DNA of 64,000 nt. It comes from Clostridium lundense DSM 17049. GTDB lineage: Bacteria; Bacillota; Clostridia; Clostridiales; Clostridiaceae. The notes under the pieces were generated by a model. The model did no database searches. It was not told the origin of the DNA and saw only the letters and a program-made list of their open reading frames with translations. Shown here in pieces: positions 1-8,934 of the stretch (the stretch's first letter is position 1; every line of letters starts with the position of its first letter). Both the position numbers and the translations under genes were made by a program. The DNA lies in the NCBI RefSeq assembly GCF_000619945.1, contig NZ_KK211043.1:167546-231545 (forward strand), given 5' to 3'.

Positions 1-456
1 AATGGTAACTACAATGGAGATTAAGAGAGCAACTAATATAATAGCATTTGTACCATTGCCTACCCAAAATATTATAATTGGAGCTAATGCTACCTTTGGG
101 AGAGCATTTAAAACTACTAAATAAGGGTCTAAAACTTTACATAAAAAATCTGACCACCATAGTAATATAGCTATGAAAGTGCCTAAAACAGTTCCTAATA
201 TAAATCCTAATATAGTTTCATAACAGGTGATACCAATGTGACGAAATAATGTACCTTCATTAAATATTTTAACAAGGCTCTTCCACATTCTTGAAGGAGT
301 ACTAGTTAGGAAGGGGTCTATCCATTTTAAATCGCCAGCTATCTCCCAAAGTAGGAAAAATAATATTAATATCAGTAACCTTGTAAAAATAATTTTTCTT
401 TTTCTGTGCTCTATATTTTTAATGTATATATCATGTTCCTTTTCAAAATCAATCAT
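1..456 (-). CDS. ABC transporter permease, SsuC/TauC-like (3' end outside window)
   Basis: Reading the minus strand from an ATG at 456 gives 152 open codons that run off the window edge. The protein starts with a charged tail (MIDFEKEHDIY), then a membrane helix (about residues 20-38), then a segment with STPSRMWKSLVK typical of SsuC/TauC/ThiX-type permeases. More helices follow, with the cytoplasmic-loop signature LNALPKVALAPI that docks the ATPase. The stop of the ATPase gene lies one base upstream, so the two are co-transcribed. The family imports sulfonates, taurine or pyrimidine/thiamine precursors; the substrate cannot be told from sequence. No binding protein is visible next to it inside the window. 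Confidence 0.85.
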   Translation of the reverse strand, partial: MIDFEKEHDIYIKNIEHRKRKIIFTRLLILILFFLLWEIAGDLKWIDPFLTSTPSRMWKSLVKIFNEGTLFRHIGITCYETILGFILGTVLGTFIAILLWWSDFLCKVLDPYLVVLNALPKVALAPIIIFWVGNGTNAIILVALLISIVVTI

Positions 457-457
457 A

Positions 458-1216
458 TTAAGAATTCAACTCCTTCCATAATTCATTGAAGTAGCCTCTA
501 AATTCGGGAGCCTCTCTACGTTTTAATGGGGAAGTATAATTTGAATCAAAATTAATAGTAAGCTCTTTTCTTATTTTTGCAGGTCTACTAGAAAGAACTA
601 AAATTCTATTGGACATTGAAATAGCTTCTGATAAATCATGAGTCACCATTATTATGGTTTTATTTTCCTTTTTTAATATTTTGTATATTTCGTCACTAAC
701 ATTAAGCCGTGTTTGATAGTCTAAGGCAGAAAAAGGCTCATCTAATAAAAGCAATTCTGGATTTAAAGCTAAGGTTCTAATAAGAGCTACTCTTTGTCTC
801 ATTCCACCAGACAATTCGTTGGGATAGTGATCTTTAAAGTCCCAAAGATTATAATCCTTTAGTAAACTAATGATTCTATCTTTTTTTTCTGTATCTAACT
901 TATGTTGAATTTTTAATCCCAACAGTATATTTTCCCAAACAGTTAACCATTCAAATAGATGATCTCTTTGAAACATGTATCCAATTTTAGGTGATACACC
1001 ATTGATTAACTCATTATCTATATATACTTCACCAGATGAAGGCTTTAAAAGTCCAACGATAATATTAAGAATAGTAGATTTACCACAGCCAGAGGGTCCC
1101 ACAATACTTAAAAACTCACCATCATTAACAGAAAAGGTTATGTTATCTAATGCCCTAGTGGAATTTTTTAATGAGTGATAATTCATATAAACTTCTTTAA
1201 TTTCTACTTTTCCCAT
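458..1216 (-). CDS. ABC transporter ATP-binding protein, SsuB/TauB-like
   Basis: This 252-residue protein is the cytoplasmic ATPase of a nitrate/sulfonate/taurine-type importer. It carries Walker A GPSGCGKST (about 41-49), a Q-loop, the ABC signature LSGGMRQR, Walker B LLLLDEPFSALD and a switch histidine in MVTHDLSEA. The length is normal for the family. The ATG is preceded on the minus strand by AGGAGTGAAT-like sequence. It is the first gene of an operon with the permease directly downstream. A solitary binding protein of the matching family lies at 23687-24709; whether it serves this transporter is unknown. Confidence 0.92.
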   Translation of the reverse strand: MGKVEIKEVYMNYHSLKNSTRALDNITFSVNDGEFLSIVGPSGCGKSTILNIIVGLLKPSSGEVYIDNELINGVSPKIGYMFQRDHLFEWLTVWENILLGLKIQHKLDTEKKDRIISLLKDYNLWDFKDHYPNELSGGMRQRVALIRTLALNPELLLLDEPFSALDYQTRLNVSDEIYKILKKENKTIIMVTHDLSEAISMSNRILVLSSRPAKIRKELTINFDSNYTSPLKRREAPEFRGYFNELWKELNS

Positions 1217-1285
1217 TATAATTCACTCCTATATAAGTTATAAATCTAATAAAATCATAGTTTAGTATATGTGGGTGGATAAGAT

Positions 1286-1347
1286 AATGTTAAATAATAA
1301 TGTTAAATAATGATGTTAAATAAGAATGTTAAATTAACAATGTTAAT
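1286..1347. repeat. Imperfect tandem repeat, unit about 13 bp
   Basis: Four to five copies of an AATGTTAAATAAT-like unit stand head to tail between the divergent ABC ATPase gene and the transposase remnant. Copies differ by one or two bases. The tract lies in the upstream region of the minus-strand ATPase, so it could act as a binding array or be simple slippage. I see no protein-coding potential. Confidence 0.7.
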
Positions 1348-1443
1348 TATTTTTAAACTTATATAAATTACCTTTGTAAGGCATGTTTATGTGTGCTATA
1401 ATTGGAATATATTTTAAGAAAACATAAAATAAGGAATGATAGT

Positions 1444-2310
1444 ATGATAAATGAAATTCTGGTACTGCTTATGAAAGAAGTAAAAAATTTAAATGAACAG
1501 CGACAGAATAGGCTACATACATATTTTCAAAAAATATTAGGAACAAGTTGTATTTCAGATATAGATATTTTAAAGGAAATGGAAGTTAAATCTACAAGTG
1601 AGAGACAATGTCCACATTGTAAGTCTACCAATATTGTAAAGAATGGTAAATATGATAATAAGCAAAGATATATATGTAAGGATTGTAAAAAGTCATTTTC
1701 AGACTATACTAAATCCATTATTTCTTATACAAAAAAATCCATTAAACAATGGGTACAATATTTAAAATGCATGGTTTTGGGGTATTCCTTAAGAGAAAGT
1801 GCAGCTATAGTCCATTTGAATTTATCTACCTCCTTTTTTTGGAGACATAGGATATTAGATGCAATAAGATCTTTTATAGGAAATTGCTTTTTAGACAAGA
1901 TAGCTGAAAATCATAGAGCATTATCACATTTCTTAAATGAGGTTGAATGCAATAAATTTAACAATTGTATAATATCCCAAAAATCATTGAACAATTTAAG
2001 TAATACGTATGATGGAAATGCAAAAAATAAAAAGTATTATGTTAGTAAAATAAATAACATAATATCAAATTTAAATTATAAAGATAGATTCCATAATAAA
2101 AAGATTGAAGCAAAGGTAATAAGAAAAAATTTATATAATACTTATATATCTTATACCAATAGTAATAAGTCATTTAGAAATAGGCTAAGAAGTTGGTTGA
2201 AGCGTTTTAATGGCGTTGACCATAAGTACTTTCATAACTATTTATATTGGCTTAAATGGATAATAGATATTTTTAAAAATAAGGACTTATTACTATGCTT
2301 TATTTGTTAA
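1444..2310 (+). pseudogene. IS1595/ISXO2-type transposase remnant lacking the DDE core
   Basis: Reading from the ATG at 1444 (AAGGA eight bases upstream; a TTG at 1402 has no good site) gives 288 residues. The N-terminal part is typical of IS1595 transposases: zinc ribbon CPHC (56-59) and CKDC (78-81), then a helix-turn-helix (SIKQWVQYLKCMVLGYSLRESAAIV) and WRHRILDAIR. The C-terminus (LRSWLKRFNGV..KYFHNYLYWLKWI) matches the end of the same family. The DDE nuclease region that should lie between them, about 100 residues or more, is replaced by lysine/asparagine-rich sequence with no acidic triad. The frame is nevertheless intact. It is either a decayed copy or a retained DNA-binding derivative. 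No terminal inverted repeats are obvious. Confidence 0.65.
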
Positions 2311-2379
2311 AAATATTTTATCAACAATATATACAAACATTAATTATAAACAATTATTTTATGAATAGAGGTGATAAAT

Positions 2380-2703
2380 ATGGAATTTACAATTAAAAGA
2401 ATTATAGCTATAGACGAAGAGGCAGAAAGATTTAGAGAAAACAAAAAAGAGGAAATGAAGAAAAAAAGAGAAGAGTTGCAAAAAGAAATACAATCAATGT
2501 TGATGGAAAAAGAAATTGATATAAAGAAGGTTGAAGAGGAGACTAAACAAAAGACTATAGTGGAAGCAGAAAAGCAGGTAGAGGAAATAAAAAATCAAAA
2601 GGAGGAACAGATGAATTTATTATATGAAAAATTTAAAACTGCAAAAGATAAAATAGTACAAGAAACTATCGTGGATATTTTAAGTTCTTCTAAGGAGGAA
2701 TAG
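2380..2703 (+). CDS. atpH: V-type ATP synthase subunit H (peripheral stalk)
   Basis: This 107-residue, highly charged protein is almost entirely coiled coil (runs of E and K from about residue 15 to 90). That is the form of the AhaH/NtpF-type stalk subunit that pairs with subunit E and connects the catalytic head to subunit I. Translation should start at the ATG at 2380, seven bases after GAGGTGAT; a GTG at 2371 lies inside that ribosome site. It is the first gene of the nine-gene V-ATPase operon. A possible promoter (TTGTTA, 18 bp, TATATA) lies near 2305-2334 but is not strong. Confidence 0.85.
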   Translation: MEFTIKRIIAIDEEAERFRENKKEEMKKKREELQKEIQSMLMEKEIDIKKVEEETKQKTIVEAEKQVEEIKNQKEEQMNLLYEKFKTAKDKIVQETIVDILSSSKEE

Positions 2704-2706
2704 AAA

Positions 2707-3753
2707 ATGGGTAGTATAGCAAAGTATGCTGCTGTAAATACAAAAATAAAAGCACTAGAAAGAAAATTTTTAAGTATTGATCAATATAATAAAATTGTAG
2801 AAACTAAAGATTACAATGAGGCTGTTAAATACTTAAAAGAAGAGACACCATATTATGAGGTATTAAAGGAATACGATATAGAAGATATTCATAGGATACA
2901 GTTGGAGCATATATTGAAGAAAAACTATATTAAAAATTTTTATAAATTAAGTCATTATTTTAGTGGAGATTATAAAAAACTATTTAGTGTATTATTTATA
3001 AGATTTGAAGTAGAAGATTTAAAAAATATTTTTAGAGCTAAGTATTTAGGAAAAAGTAAAGAGGATATAGAACTTTTGATCACATATAGGAGCCCGTTAA
3101 GTCATGTAGATTATGATAAGTTAATTGAAGCAAAAGATGTGTATGAAGTAGGAGAATATCTTAAAAATACAAAATATTATAAACATTTAAGCCATGTTAT
3201 AGAAGGAATAAAAGAAGAAGGACTATTTAGAATAGAAACCGCATTAGATTTTATTTATTTTAATTCTATAAAAAAATTTATAAACAACCTTAATAGTGAA
3301 GACAAAGAATTAATGAATAAATTTTTAGGGGTATATAATGATCTATTAAATATTCAGTGGATATTTAGAGGGAAAAAGTATTACACAATGAGTCCTGAGG
3401 AGCTACTAAATTATACTATTTATAATGGTTACAAATTAAATATAAATTCATTAAAGGAACTTTGCTATTCAAAGGATATGGAAGAATTCTTTAAATTAGT
3501 AAACAAGACTAGCTATAGGGAGGTTTTTGGAGATGTGAAAAAAGATGAATATTTAGTTCAGAGAGATATTCACAATTACTTGAAAAAAATGTATCTTCAA
3601 TATCAGAAAAAACATGAGAATAATATATCCGTAGCTATAGCATATCTGGAATTGGCATTGTTGGAAATAATAGATATAGTATCCATAATAGAGAGCAAGA
3701 GATACAGCATAAGTAATGAAGAAACTTTAAAGTATGTGACCACTATTAATTAA
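2707..3753 (+). CDS. atpC: V-type ATP synthase subunit C
   Basis: The 348-residue helical protein matches subunit C (the d/AC39 homologue), the funnel that couples the central rotor stalk to the membrane ring. The N-terminus MGSIAKYAAVNTKIKALERKFL and the repeated three-helix modules with Y/F-rich ends are typical of the family. The usual length is 330-350. The start lies three bases after the stop of subunit H, with AAGGAGGA in the upstream coding end. Its position between stalk and membrane subunits fits the operon order. Confidence 0.92.
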   Translation: MGSIAKYAAVNTKIKALERKFLSIDQYNKIVETKDYNEAVKYLKEETPYYEVLKEYDIEDIHRIQLEHILKKNYIKNFYKLSHYFSGDYKKLFSVLFIRFEVEDLKNIFRAKYLGKSKEDIELLITYRSPLSHVDYDKLIEAKDVYEVGEYLKNTKYYKHLSHVIEGIKEEGLFRIETALDFIYFNSIKKFINNLNSEDKELMNKFLGVYNDLLNIQWIFRGKKYYTMSPEELLNYTIYNGYKLNINSLKELCYSKDMEEFFKLVNKTSYREVFGDVKKDEYLVQRDIHNYLKKMYLQYQKKHENNISVAIAYLELALLEIIDIVSIIESKRYSISNEETLKYVTTIN

Positions 3754-3764
3754 GGGGTGATTTT

Positions 3765-5723
3765 GTGTCAATTGAAAAGATGACTATGGTGAATGTAGTA
3801 GGGTCTATGGATATTTTAGAAGATGTAGCTGAATATGTAGTTTTGTCTAATACGCTTCATCCTGTAAATGCAATTGATGAAATAGGTAGAAGTAACTTTA
3901 ATTTATCTGTTACAGAGAATAATTTGGAAGCATTAATTGATTTTAATTATGTAAGACCCTATGTGAATAAAACAGATTATTCGCATATTAAAATGAAGAT
4001 TAAAAAATTAGATGAAATAATTGAGAAAAGTGATGAAAGAGTACGAGATGAGGAACTAATATTAGATACTAATGAATTAGAAAAAAAATTAGATTTTATT
4101 ATTGAAAAATTTGAAAAGGCACATAGAGATCTATCTTTTTATAGGTCTAGAAAGGAGGAATTAGAAGAGTATAAAAAAAATATCAGTTATATTAAGGATG
4201 TAAATTTAACTGCAGAAGATTTGAAAAACTTGAAAAATTTTTATATAAGGGTTTTTAGATTACCTAGAGGTAATTATTTAAAGATTCAATCAAACTATGA
4301 AAATATACCTGCCATTATTATGAGTGATTATAAGGATAGAGAATTTCAAGTAGCTGTAGTGTTTGCACCTAAAATAATGGAAGGTGAAATTGAAAAGTTA
4401 TTTAAGTCATTAAATGCCAAGAGATTAATTTTACCCATAGATTATGATGGTACTCCTAAAGATATATCGAAAAAAATAGAAAATGAATTAATAAAGACCC
4501 ATGTAGATATAAAGGATTCAGAAAAGACTCTTGAAAAAATATACATCCAATATAAAAAGGATATAGCAATAATCAGGAAGAGTTTTCAGCTAAAACAAAA
4601 AAGCTTGAATTTAAAAGAGTATGTTGCACATACCAGAGAATTCTTCTATTTGTGTGGATGGATAGCAGAAAGTATGATAAATAGATTTAAAGAAAAAATG
4701 GGTTATTTTGAATCTAAAATAGTTATTATTGAGAGATCACCAGACAAAGTACATGATGATATAGAACCACCAACGAAATTAAGAAATAATTTTGCAGTAA
4801 AGCCTTTTGAAACTATGGTATATATGTACGGCATACCTAGCTATGGTGAAACAGATCCTACATCTTTCTTAGCAATAAGTTATATGATAATGTTTGGATT
4901 AATGTTTGGGGATGTTGGACAAGGATTGGTATTCCTATTGTCAGGTCTTTATATAAAATATAAAAAGAATAATTACAATTATGGAGGGATTTTAGCTAGG
5001 CTTGGAATAAGCTCCAGTATATTTGGATTATTATATGGAAGTGTATTTGGATTTGAAGATATAATAGAACCACTTTTGATAAGGCCTATGGAAAATATAA
5101 AGGAAATTCTCATTTTTGCAATAATCTTTGGATGCGGGCTTTTAATCATAGGATTTATATATAGCCTAATTAATAATATTAAAAAAGGTGATTTGGAGAA
5201 TGGGTTATTTGGAAAAGATGGATTTGTTGGTTTAGTATTTTATATATCATTATTAGTTTTTGCATATACAAAAGTTAATAATGTTAAGAGTTTAAATACA
5301 AATACATGGATAATTTTATTTGTAGTTCTTTTGGCACTTATGGTATTTAAGCAACCTATATCCAATATTATTTTGAAAAAAAGGCCCTTATATAATGAAG
5401 ACAAGAGTGATTATTATATAGAGGGTGGTTTTGGTGTTGTTGAAACTTTATTAAGTATGTTTTCAAATACTGTATCATTCATAAGAGTTGGTGCATTCGC
5501 ACTAAACCATGTGGGATTATTTATAGCCTTTGCGTCTATGGCTCAAATGATGAAAAGCAGCTTTGGAAGTATATTTATGTATGTACTCGGCAATATTATC
5601 ATAATTGGATTGGAAGGATTAATTGTATTCATACAAGGCTTGAGATTAGAGTATTATGAGCTGTTTAGCAAGTACTATGAAGGCTCAGGATTTGAGTTTA
5701 ACCCTATAGGAGTTGAAAAATAA
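3765..5723 (+). CDS. atpI: V-type ATP synthase subunit I (membrane a-subunit)
   Basis: The 652-residue protein has a soluble N-terminal half (about 1-350) with coiled coils and a C-terminal half with about seven to eight membrane helices. The motif MIMFGLMFGDVGQGLVF and the SFIRVGAFALNHVG helix are diagnostic of the a/I subunit; the arginine in the latter faces the ring glutamate in ion translocation. It starts with GTG at 3765 after AAGGGGTGA. The following gene is the ring subunit K, its direct partner in the membrane. Confidence 0.93.
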   Translation: MSIEKMTMVNVVGSMDILEDVAEYVVLSNTLHPVNAIDEIGRSNFNLSVTENNLEALIDFNYVRPYVNKTDYSHIKMKIKKLDEIIEKSDERVRDEELILDTNELEKKLDFIIEKFEKAHRDLSFYRSRKEELEEYKKNISYIKDVNLTAEDLKNLKNFYIRVFRLPRGNYLKIQSNYENIPAIIMSDYKDREFQVAVVFAPKIMEGEIEKLFKSLNAKRLILPIDYDGTPKDISKKIENELIKTHVDIKDSEKTLEKIYIQYKKDIAIIRKSFQLKQKSLNLKEYVAHTREFFYLCGWIAESMINRFKEKMGYFESKIVIIERSPDKVHDDIEPPTKLRNNFAVKPFETMVYMYGIPSYGETDPTSFLAISYMIMFGLMFGDVGQGLVFLLSGLYIKYKKNNYNYGGILARLGISSSIFGLLYGSVFGFEDIIEPLLIRPMENIKEILIFAIIFGCGLLIIGFIYSLINNIKKGDLENGLFGKDGFVGLVFYISLLVFAYTKVNNVKSLNTNTWIILFVVLLALMVFKQPISNIILKKRPLYNEDKSDYYIEGGFGVVETLLSMFSNTVSFIRVGAFALNHVGLFIAFASMAQMMKSSFGSIFMYVLGNIIIIGLEGLIVFIQGLRLEYYELFSKYYEGSGFEFNPIGVEK

Positions 5724-5749
5724 TAATTAATAAATTTGGAGGTAATATT

Positions 5750-6175
5750 ATGATTTATATGTTAATAGTAACTTTTATAATAGCAATAGGAACAATAACT
5801 TATGGTTTTGTAGAAGGATTTAAAGAGGACATGTCAGGAAAGTTGAAAATAAAAAAAGCTTTAAGAATAAATTTAGGAGCATTTGTGCCAACGATCAGTG
5901 CAGCAATAATATTTATGATACCTAACATTGTACATGCAGCAGGAGAAGCATCAGTAGGGACAGCTGTAGGAATGGGATATATAGCAGCAGCTCTTTGTAC
6001 AGGACTTGCAACTATAGGTGCTGGATACGCAGTTGGTTCAGTAGGTTCTTCAGCATTAGGTGCTGTATCAGAAGATCCAAAAATATTAGGTAAAACATTA
6101 ATATATGTTGGACTTGCTGAAGGTATAGCAATTTATGGCTTGATTATTTCAATTATGATTTTATCAAAACTTTAA
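5750..6175 (+). CDS. atpK: V-type ATP synthase subunit K (membrane ring)
   Basis: The 141-residue hydrophobic protein forms the rotor ring. The ring hairpin is residues 66-141, with a glycine-rich first helix (GMGYIAAALCTGLATIGAGYAVG), the polar loop EDPK, and a second helix carrying the ion-binding glutamate E124 in GLAEGIAIYG. The N-terminal half has two hydrophobic segments (about 3-20 and 40-60) but no second carboxylate, so there is one ion site per chain. The first part may be a leader or an extra hairpin. Whether the ring carries H+ or Na+ cannot be decided by eye. GGAGGTAA precedes the ATG. Confidence 0.9.
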   Translation: MIYMLIVTFIIAIGTITYGFVEGFKEDMSGKLKIKKALRINLGAFVPTISAAIIFMIPNIVHAAGEASVGTAVGMGYIAAALCTGLATIGAGYAVGSVGSSALGAVSEDPKILGKTLIYVGLAEGIAIYGLIISIMILSKL

Positions 6176-6215
6176 TTTGGAGGTGTACAACTCTGGTAAA
6201 GGGGTTGGTATAATT

Positions 6216-6524
6216 ATGAAAACATATTTAATAAGTGATAATATAGATACTTTGGTAGGATTGAAAATAGCTGGTATACCAGGAACTGTAGTTCATACTA
6301 GAGAAGAGGTTTTAAAGATTATGGAGGATTTATCTAAGGAAAAAAATATAGGTATTATTGTTATAACTGAAAAAATAGGATCCCTTATAAAAGAGGAAAT
6401 GAAAACAATAAAACTATCTAAATATCTTCCATTAATAATAGAAATTCCTGATAGACATGGTAGTTCAAAAGAAACAGACTGGATTGTTAGTTATATAAAA
6501 GAAGCTATTGGATTGAAGATTTGA
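6216..6524 (+). CDS. atpF: V-type ATP synthase subunit F
   Basis: Subunit F of the rotor shaft, 102 residues from the ATG at 6216: MKTYLISDNIDTLVGLKIAGI. The typical features are a CheY-like fold, a conserved GIIVITEKI strand and a C-terminal helix that enters the head. AAAGGGG about ten bases upstream supports this start. A TTG at 6177 in frame would add 13 residues that resemble no family member and sits on the ribosome site. Family length is about 100. It lies between K and E, as in other clostridial operons. Confidence 0.9.
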   Translation: MKTYLISDNIDTLVGLKIAGIPGTVVHTREEVLKIMEDLSKEKNIGIIVITEKIGSLIKEEMKTIKLSKYLPLIIEIPDRHGSSKETDWIVSYIKEAIGLKI

Positions 6525-6534
6525 GGTGATAAAT

Positions 6535-7137
6535 ATGGTTACTATAGATGATAAATTAAAACTTTTCTCTAAAATAGTTTTTGATAAAATAGACGAAGAG
6601 ATAAGAGCGGATTTAGAAGTGTTTGAAAAAGAAAAAGAAGAGGTATTGAAAAAGGAAAAAGAAAAAATAGATACTGAAAAGAAAAAATCAATAAATATTA
6701 TAACAAAAAGGTCTGAGATAAAAGGCAGAGAAATTGTGTCAAAAGCCAAAATACAAAGTCAGAAAGAAATACTAGGTTTAAAGGAAAATATGATAAACGA
6801 TCTACTAGAGGAATTGAAGGATAAATTTAAAGAGTATTCTCAAACAGAAGAGTATAAATCATATTTATATAAAGAAATAGATTCTGCTGTAAAAAAATAT
6901 GATGAAAAAGAATTTACAATCTATTTAGCCAAAAATGACTATGAAAAATATAAAGATGAATTGATGAAAAATATATTAAATAATAGTGTCCAAATAAAAG
7001 AAAGTAAAGATGATATTATAGGAGGCTTTATTCTTCAAGATAAGGATATGAAGTTTAGAGTAGATAATACTTTACTTAATAATATTTATCATAGTAAAGA
7101 AAAAGTAGGAATAATGGTAATGGAAGCTCTTAAATAA
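6535..7137 (+). CDS. atpE: V-type ATP synthase subunit E (peripheral stalk)
   Basis: Subunit E, 200 residues from ATG 6535 (GAGGTGAT seven bases before). The N-terminal two fifths is a lysine/glutamate coiled coil that would pair with subunit H. The C-terminal part is the globular domain that binds the top of the catalytic head, with the family pattern IIGGFILQDKDMKFRVDNTL near the end. Length is normal. It is followed after 12 bases by the catalytic A subunit. Confidence 0.9.
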   Translation: MVTIDDKLKLFSKIVFDKIDEEIRADLEVFEKEKEEVLKKEKEKIDTEKKKSINIITKRSEIKGREIVSKAKIQSQKEILGLKENMINDLLEELKDKFKEYSQTEEYKSYLYKEIDSAVKKYDEKEFTIYLAKNDYEKYKDELMKNILNNSVQIKESKDDIIGGFILQDKDMKFRVDNTLLNNIYHSKEKVGIMVMEALK

Positions 7138-7149
7138 GGAGGTGTAATC

Positions 7150-8919
7150 TTGGAGAAGATAGGAATTATTATAGGAATAAATGGTCCCGTAATCAAAGGA
7201 ACAGGTATGGCAAATTTTAAAATGAGAGAAATGGTAATGGTAGGTGAGAAGAAGCTTATCGGAGAAATAATTATATTAGAAGGAGATATAGCTACTATAC
7301 AGGTTTATGAAGAAACTTCTGGCTTAAGAGTAGGAGAAAAAATATTTTCTACGGAAATGCCACTATCTGTAAAGTTGGGACCAGGCATAATAGGAAATAT
7401 ATTTGATGGTATAGAAAGACCCCTTAAAAAGATAAATGAAATAAATTATGGATTTATTCAAGAGGGTATCGGATTAATAACTATAGATAGTGAAAAACAA
7501 TGGGATGTGGAAGTAGTAGTAAAAAAAGGTGACAAGTTAAAAAGTGGAGATGTTTATGCTAAGATTCAAGAAACACCCCTTATTGTTCACAAGTTAATGA
7601 TTCCACCTAATATAGAAGGTGAAGTTATTTGGGTAAATGAAAGCGGTAAATATGACATAGAGGAAAATATAGTTAAAATTAGAGATGAAGAAAATGTATA
7701 TGAACTAAAATCATATCAAATGTGGCCAGTTAGAAAACCAAGACCTGTTAAACAAAGAAAGAGTTTAGATATACCTCTTGTTACAGGACAGAGAATTTTG
7801 GACAGCTTTTTCCCAATTGCTAAAGGAGGAACTGTTGCTATACCAGGAGGATTTGGTACAGGTAAGACTATGACTCAGCACCAATTAGCTAAATGGTCAG
7901 ATGCAGACATAATAATATATATAGGCTGTGGGGAAAGAGGAAATGAGATGACAGAGGTACTAGAGGATTTCCCTAAGTTAATTGACCCAAAGACTAATAT
8001 GTCACTTATGAATAGAACTGTTTTAATAGCTAATACATCTAATATGCCTGTTGCAGCAAGAGAAGCAAGTATATACACAGGTATAACTATAGCAGAATAT
8101 TTTAGAGATATGGGATACCATGTAGCCATAATGGCAGACTCTACATCTAGATGGGCAGAAGCTTTAAGAGAGATTTCTGGAAGACTTGAAGAAATGCCAG
8201 CAGAAGAGGGGTATCCAGCATATCTACCTTCTAGAATAGCTGAATTTTATGAAAGAGCGGGTTATACGGAAAACTTAAATAATACAGATGGCTCTGTAAC
8301 AGTTATAGGTGCAGTATCTCCAGCAGGAGGAGACTTTTCAGAGCCTGTAACCTTAAACACTAAAAGATTTGTAAGTGCGTTTTTAAGCTTGGATAGAAAG
8401 CTCGCTTATTCAAGACATTATCCTGCAATTAACTGGCTTACAAGTTATAGTGGATATATCCCTACATTAAGAAATTGGTATGAGGATAATATAGCACCAG
8501 ATATGATGGCTTTAAGGGGAAAAATGCTTAGGATATTATTTGAAGAAAATAAACTTCAAGAAATAGTAAAACTGGTTGGAGAAGATGTATTACCTGATGA
8601 CCAAAGATTAATTTTGGAAGTTGCAAAAATATTAAAAGTAGGTTTTTTACAACAAAATGCATATCATAAAGATGATACTTATGTTCCTATGCAAAAGCAG
8701 TATAAGATGTTAAAAGTTATAGAATTGTTATATGATGAATCATCTTCTTGTGTAAAGATAGGAGCTCCAATTTCCCAAATTAAGAATAAGGAAATATTTG
8801 ATGATCTATATAAAATGAAATATAACATTCCTAATGATGATTTTAGTGGTATAGATAAATTAGAAGAAGAAATAAAGAGCTTTTATGAAGAACTTATGAC
8901 CAAATATAAGCAACAGTGA
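7150..8919 (+). CDS. atpA: V-type ATP synthase subunit A (catalytic)
   Basis: The catalytic subunit, 589 residues. It has an N-terminal beta-barrel, the non-homologous insert (about 110-200) that distinguishes A-type subunits from F-type beta, the P-loop GGFGTGKT (about 232-239), the catalytic GERGNEMTEVL segment, and the ADSTSRWAEALREISGRLEEMPAEEGYPAYL signature region. Start is TTG at 7150 behind GGAGGTG; TTG also starts the next gene. It hydrolyses or makes ATP at the A/B interface and drives rotation. Confidence 0.96.
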   Translation: MEKIGIIIGINGPVIKGTGMANFKMREMVMVGEKKLIGEIIILEGDIATIQVYEETSGLRVGEKIFSTEMPLSVKLGPGIIGNIFDGIERPLKKINEINYGFIQEGIGLITIDSEKQWDVEVVVKKGDKLKSGDVYAKIQETPLIVHKLMIPPNIEGEVIWVNESGKYDIEENIVKIRDEENVYELKSYQMWPVRKPRPVKQRKSLDIPLVTGQRILDSFFPIAKGGTVAIPGGFGTGKTMTQHQLAKWSDADIIIYIGCGERGNEMTEVLEDFPKLIDPKTNMSLMNRTVLIANTSNMPVAAREASIYTGITIAEYFRDMGYHVAIMADSTSRWAEALREISGRLEEMPAEEGYPAYLPSRIAEFYERAGYTENLNNTDGSVTVIGAVSPAGGDFSEPVTLNTKRFVSAFLSLDRKLAYSRHYPAINWLTSYSGYIPTLRNWYEDNIAPDMMALRGKMLRILFEENKLQEIVKLVGEDVLPDDQRLILEVAKILKVGFLQQNAYHKDDTYVPMQKQYKMLKVIELLYDESSSCVKIGAPISQIKNKEIFDDLYKMKYNIPNDDFSGIDKLEEEIKSFYEELMTKYKQQ

Positions 8920-8934
8920 GGAGGGATTTGAAAA

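Noticed and set aside
1286..1347. CRISPR array
   Set aside because: Units are about 13 bp without unique spacers, and no cas genes are present.
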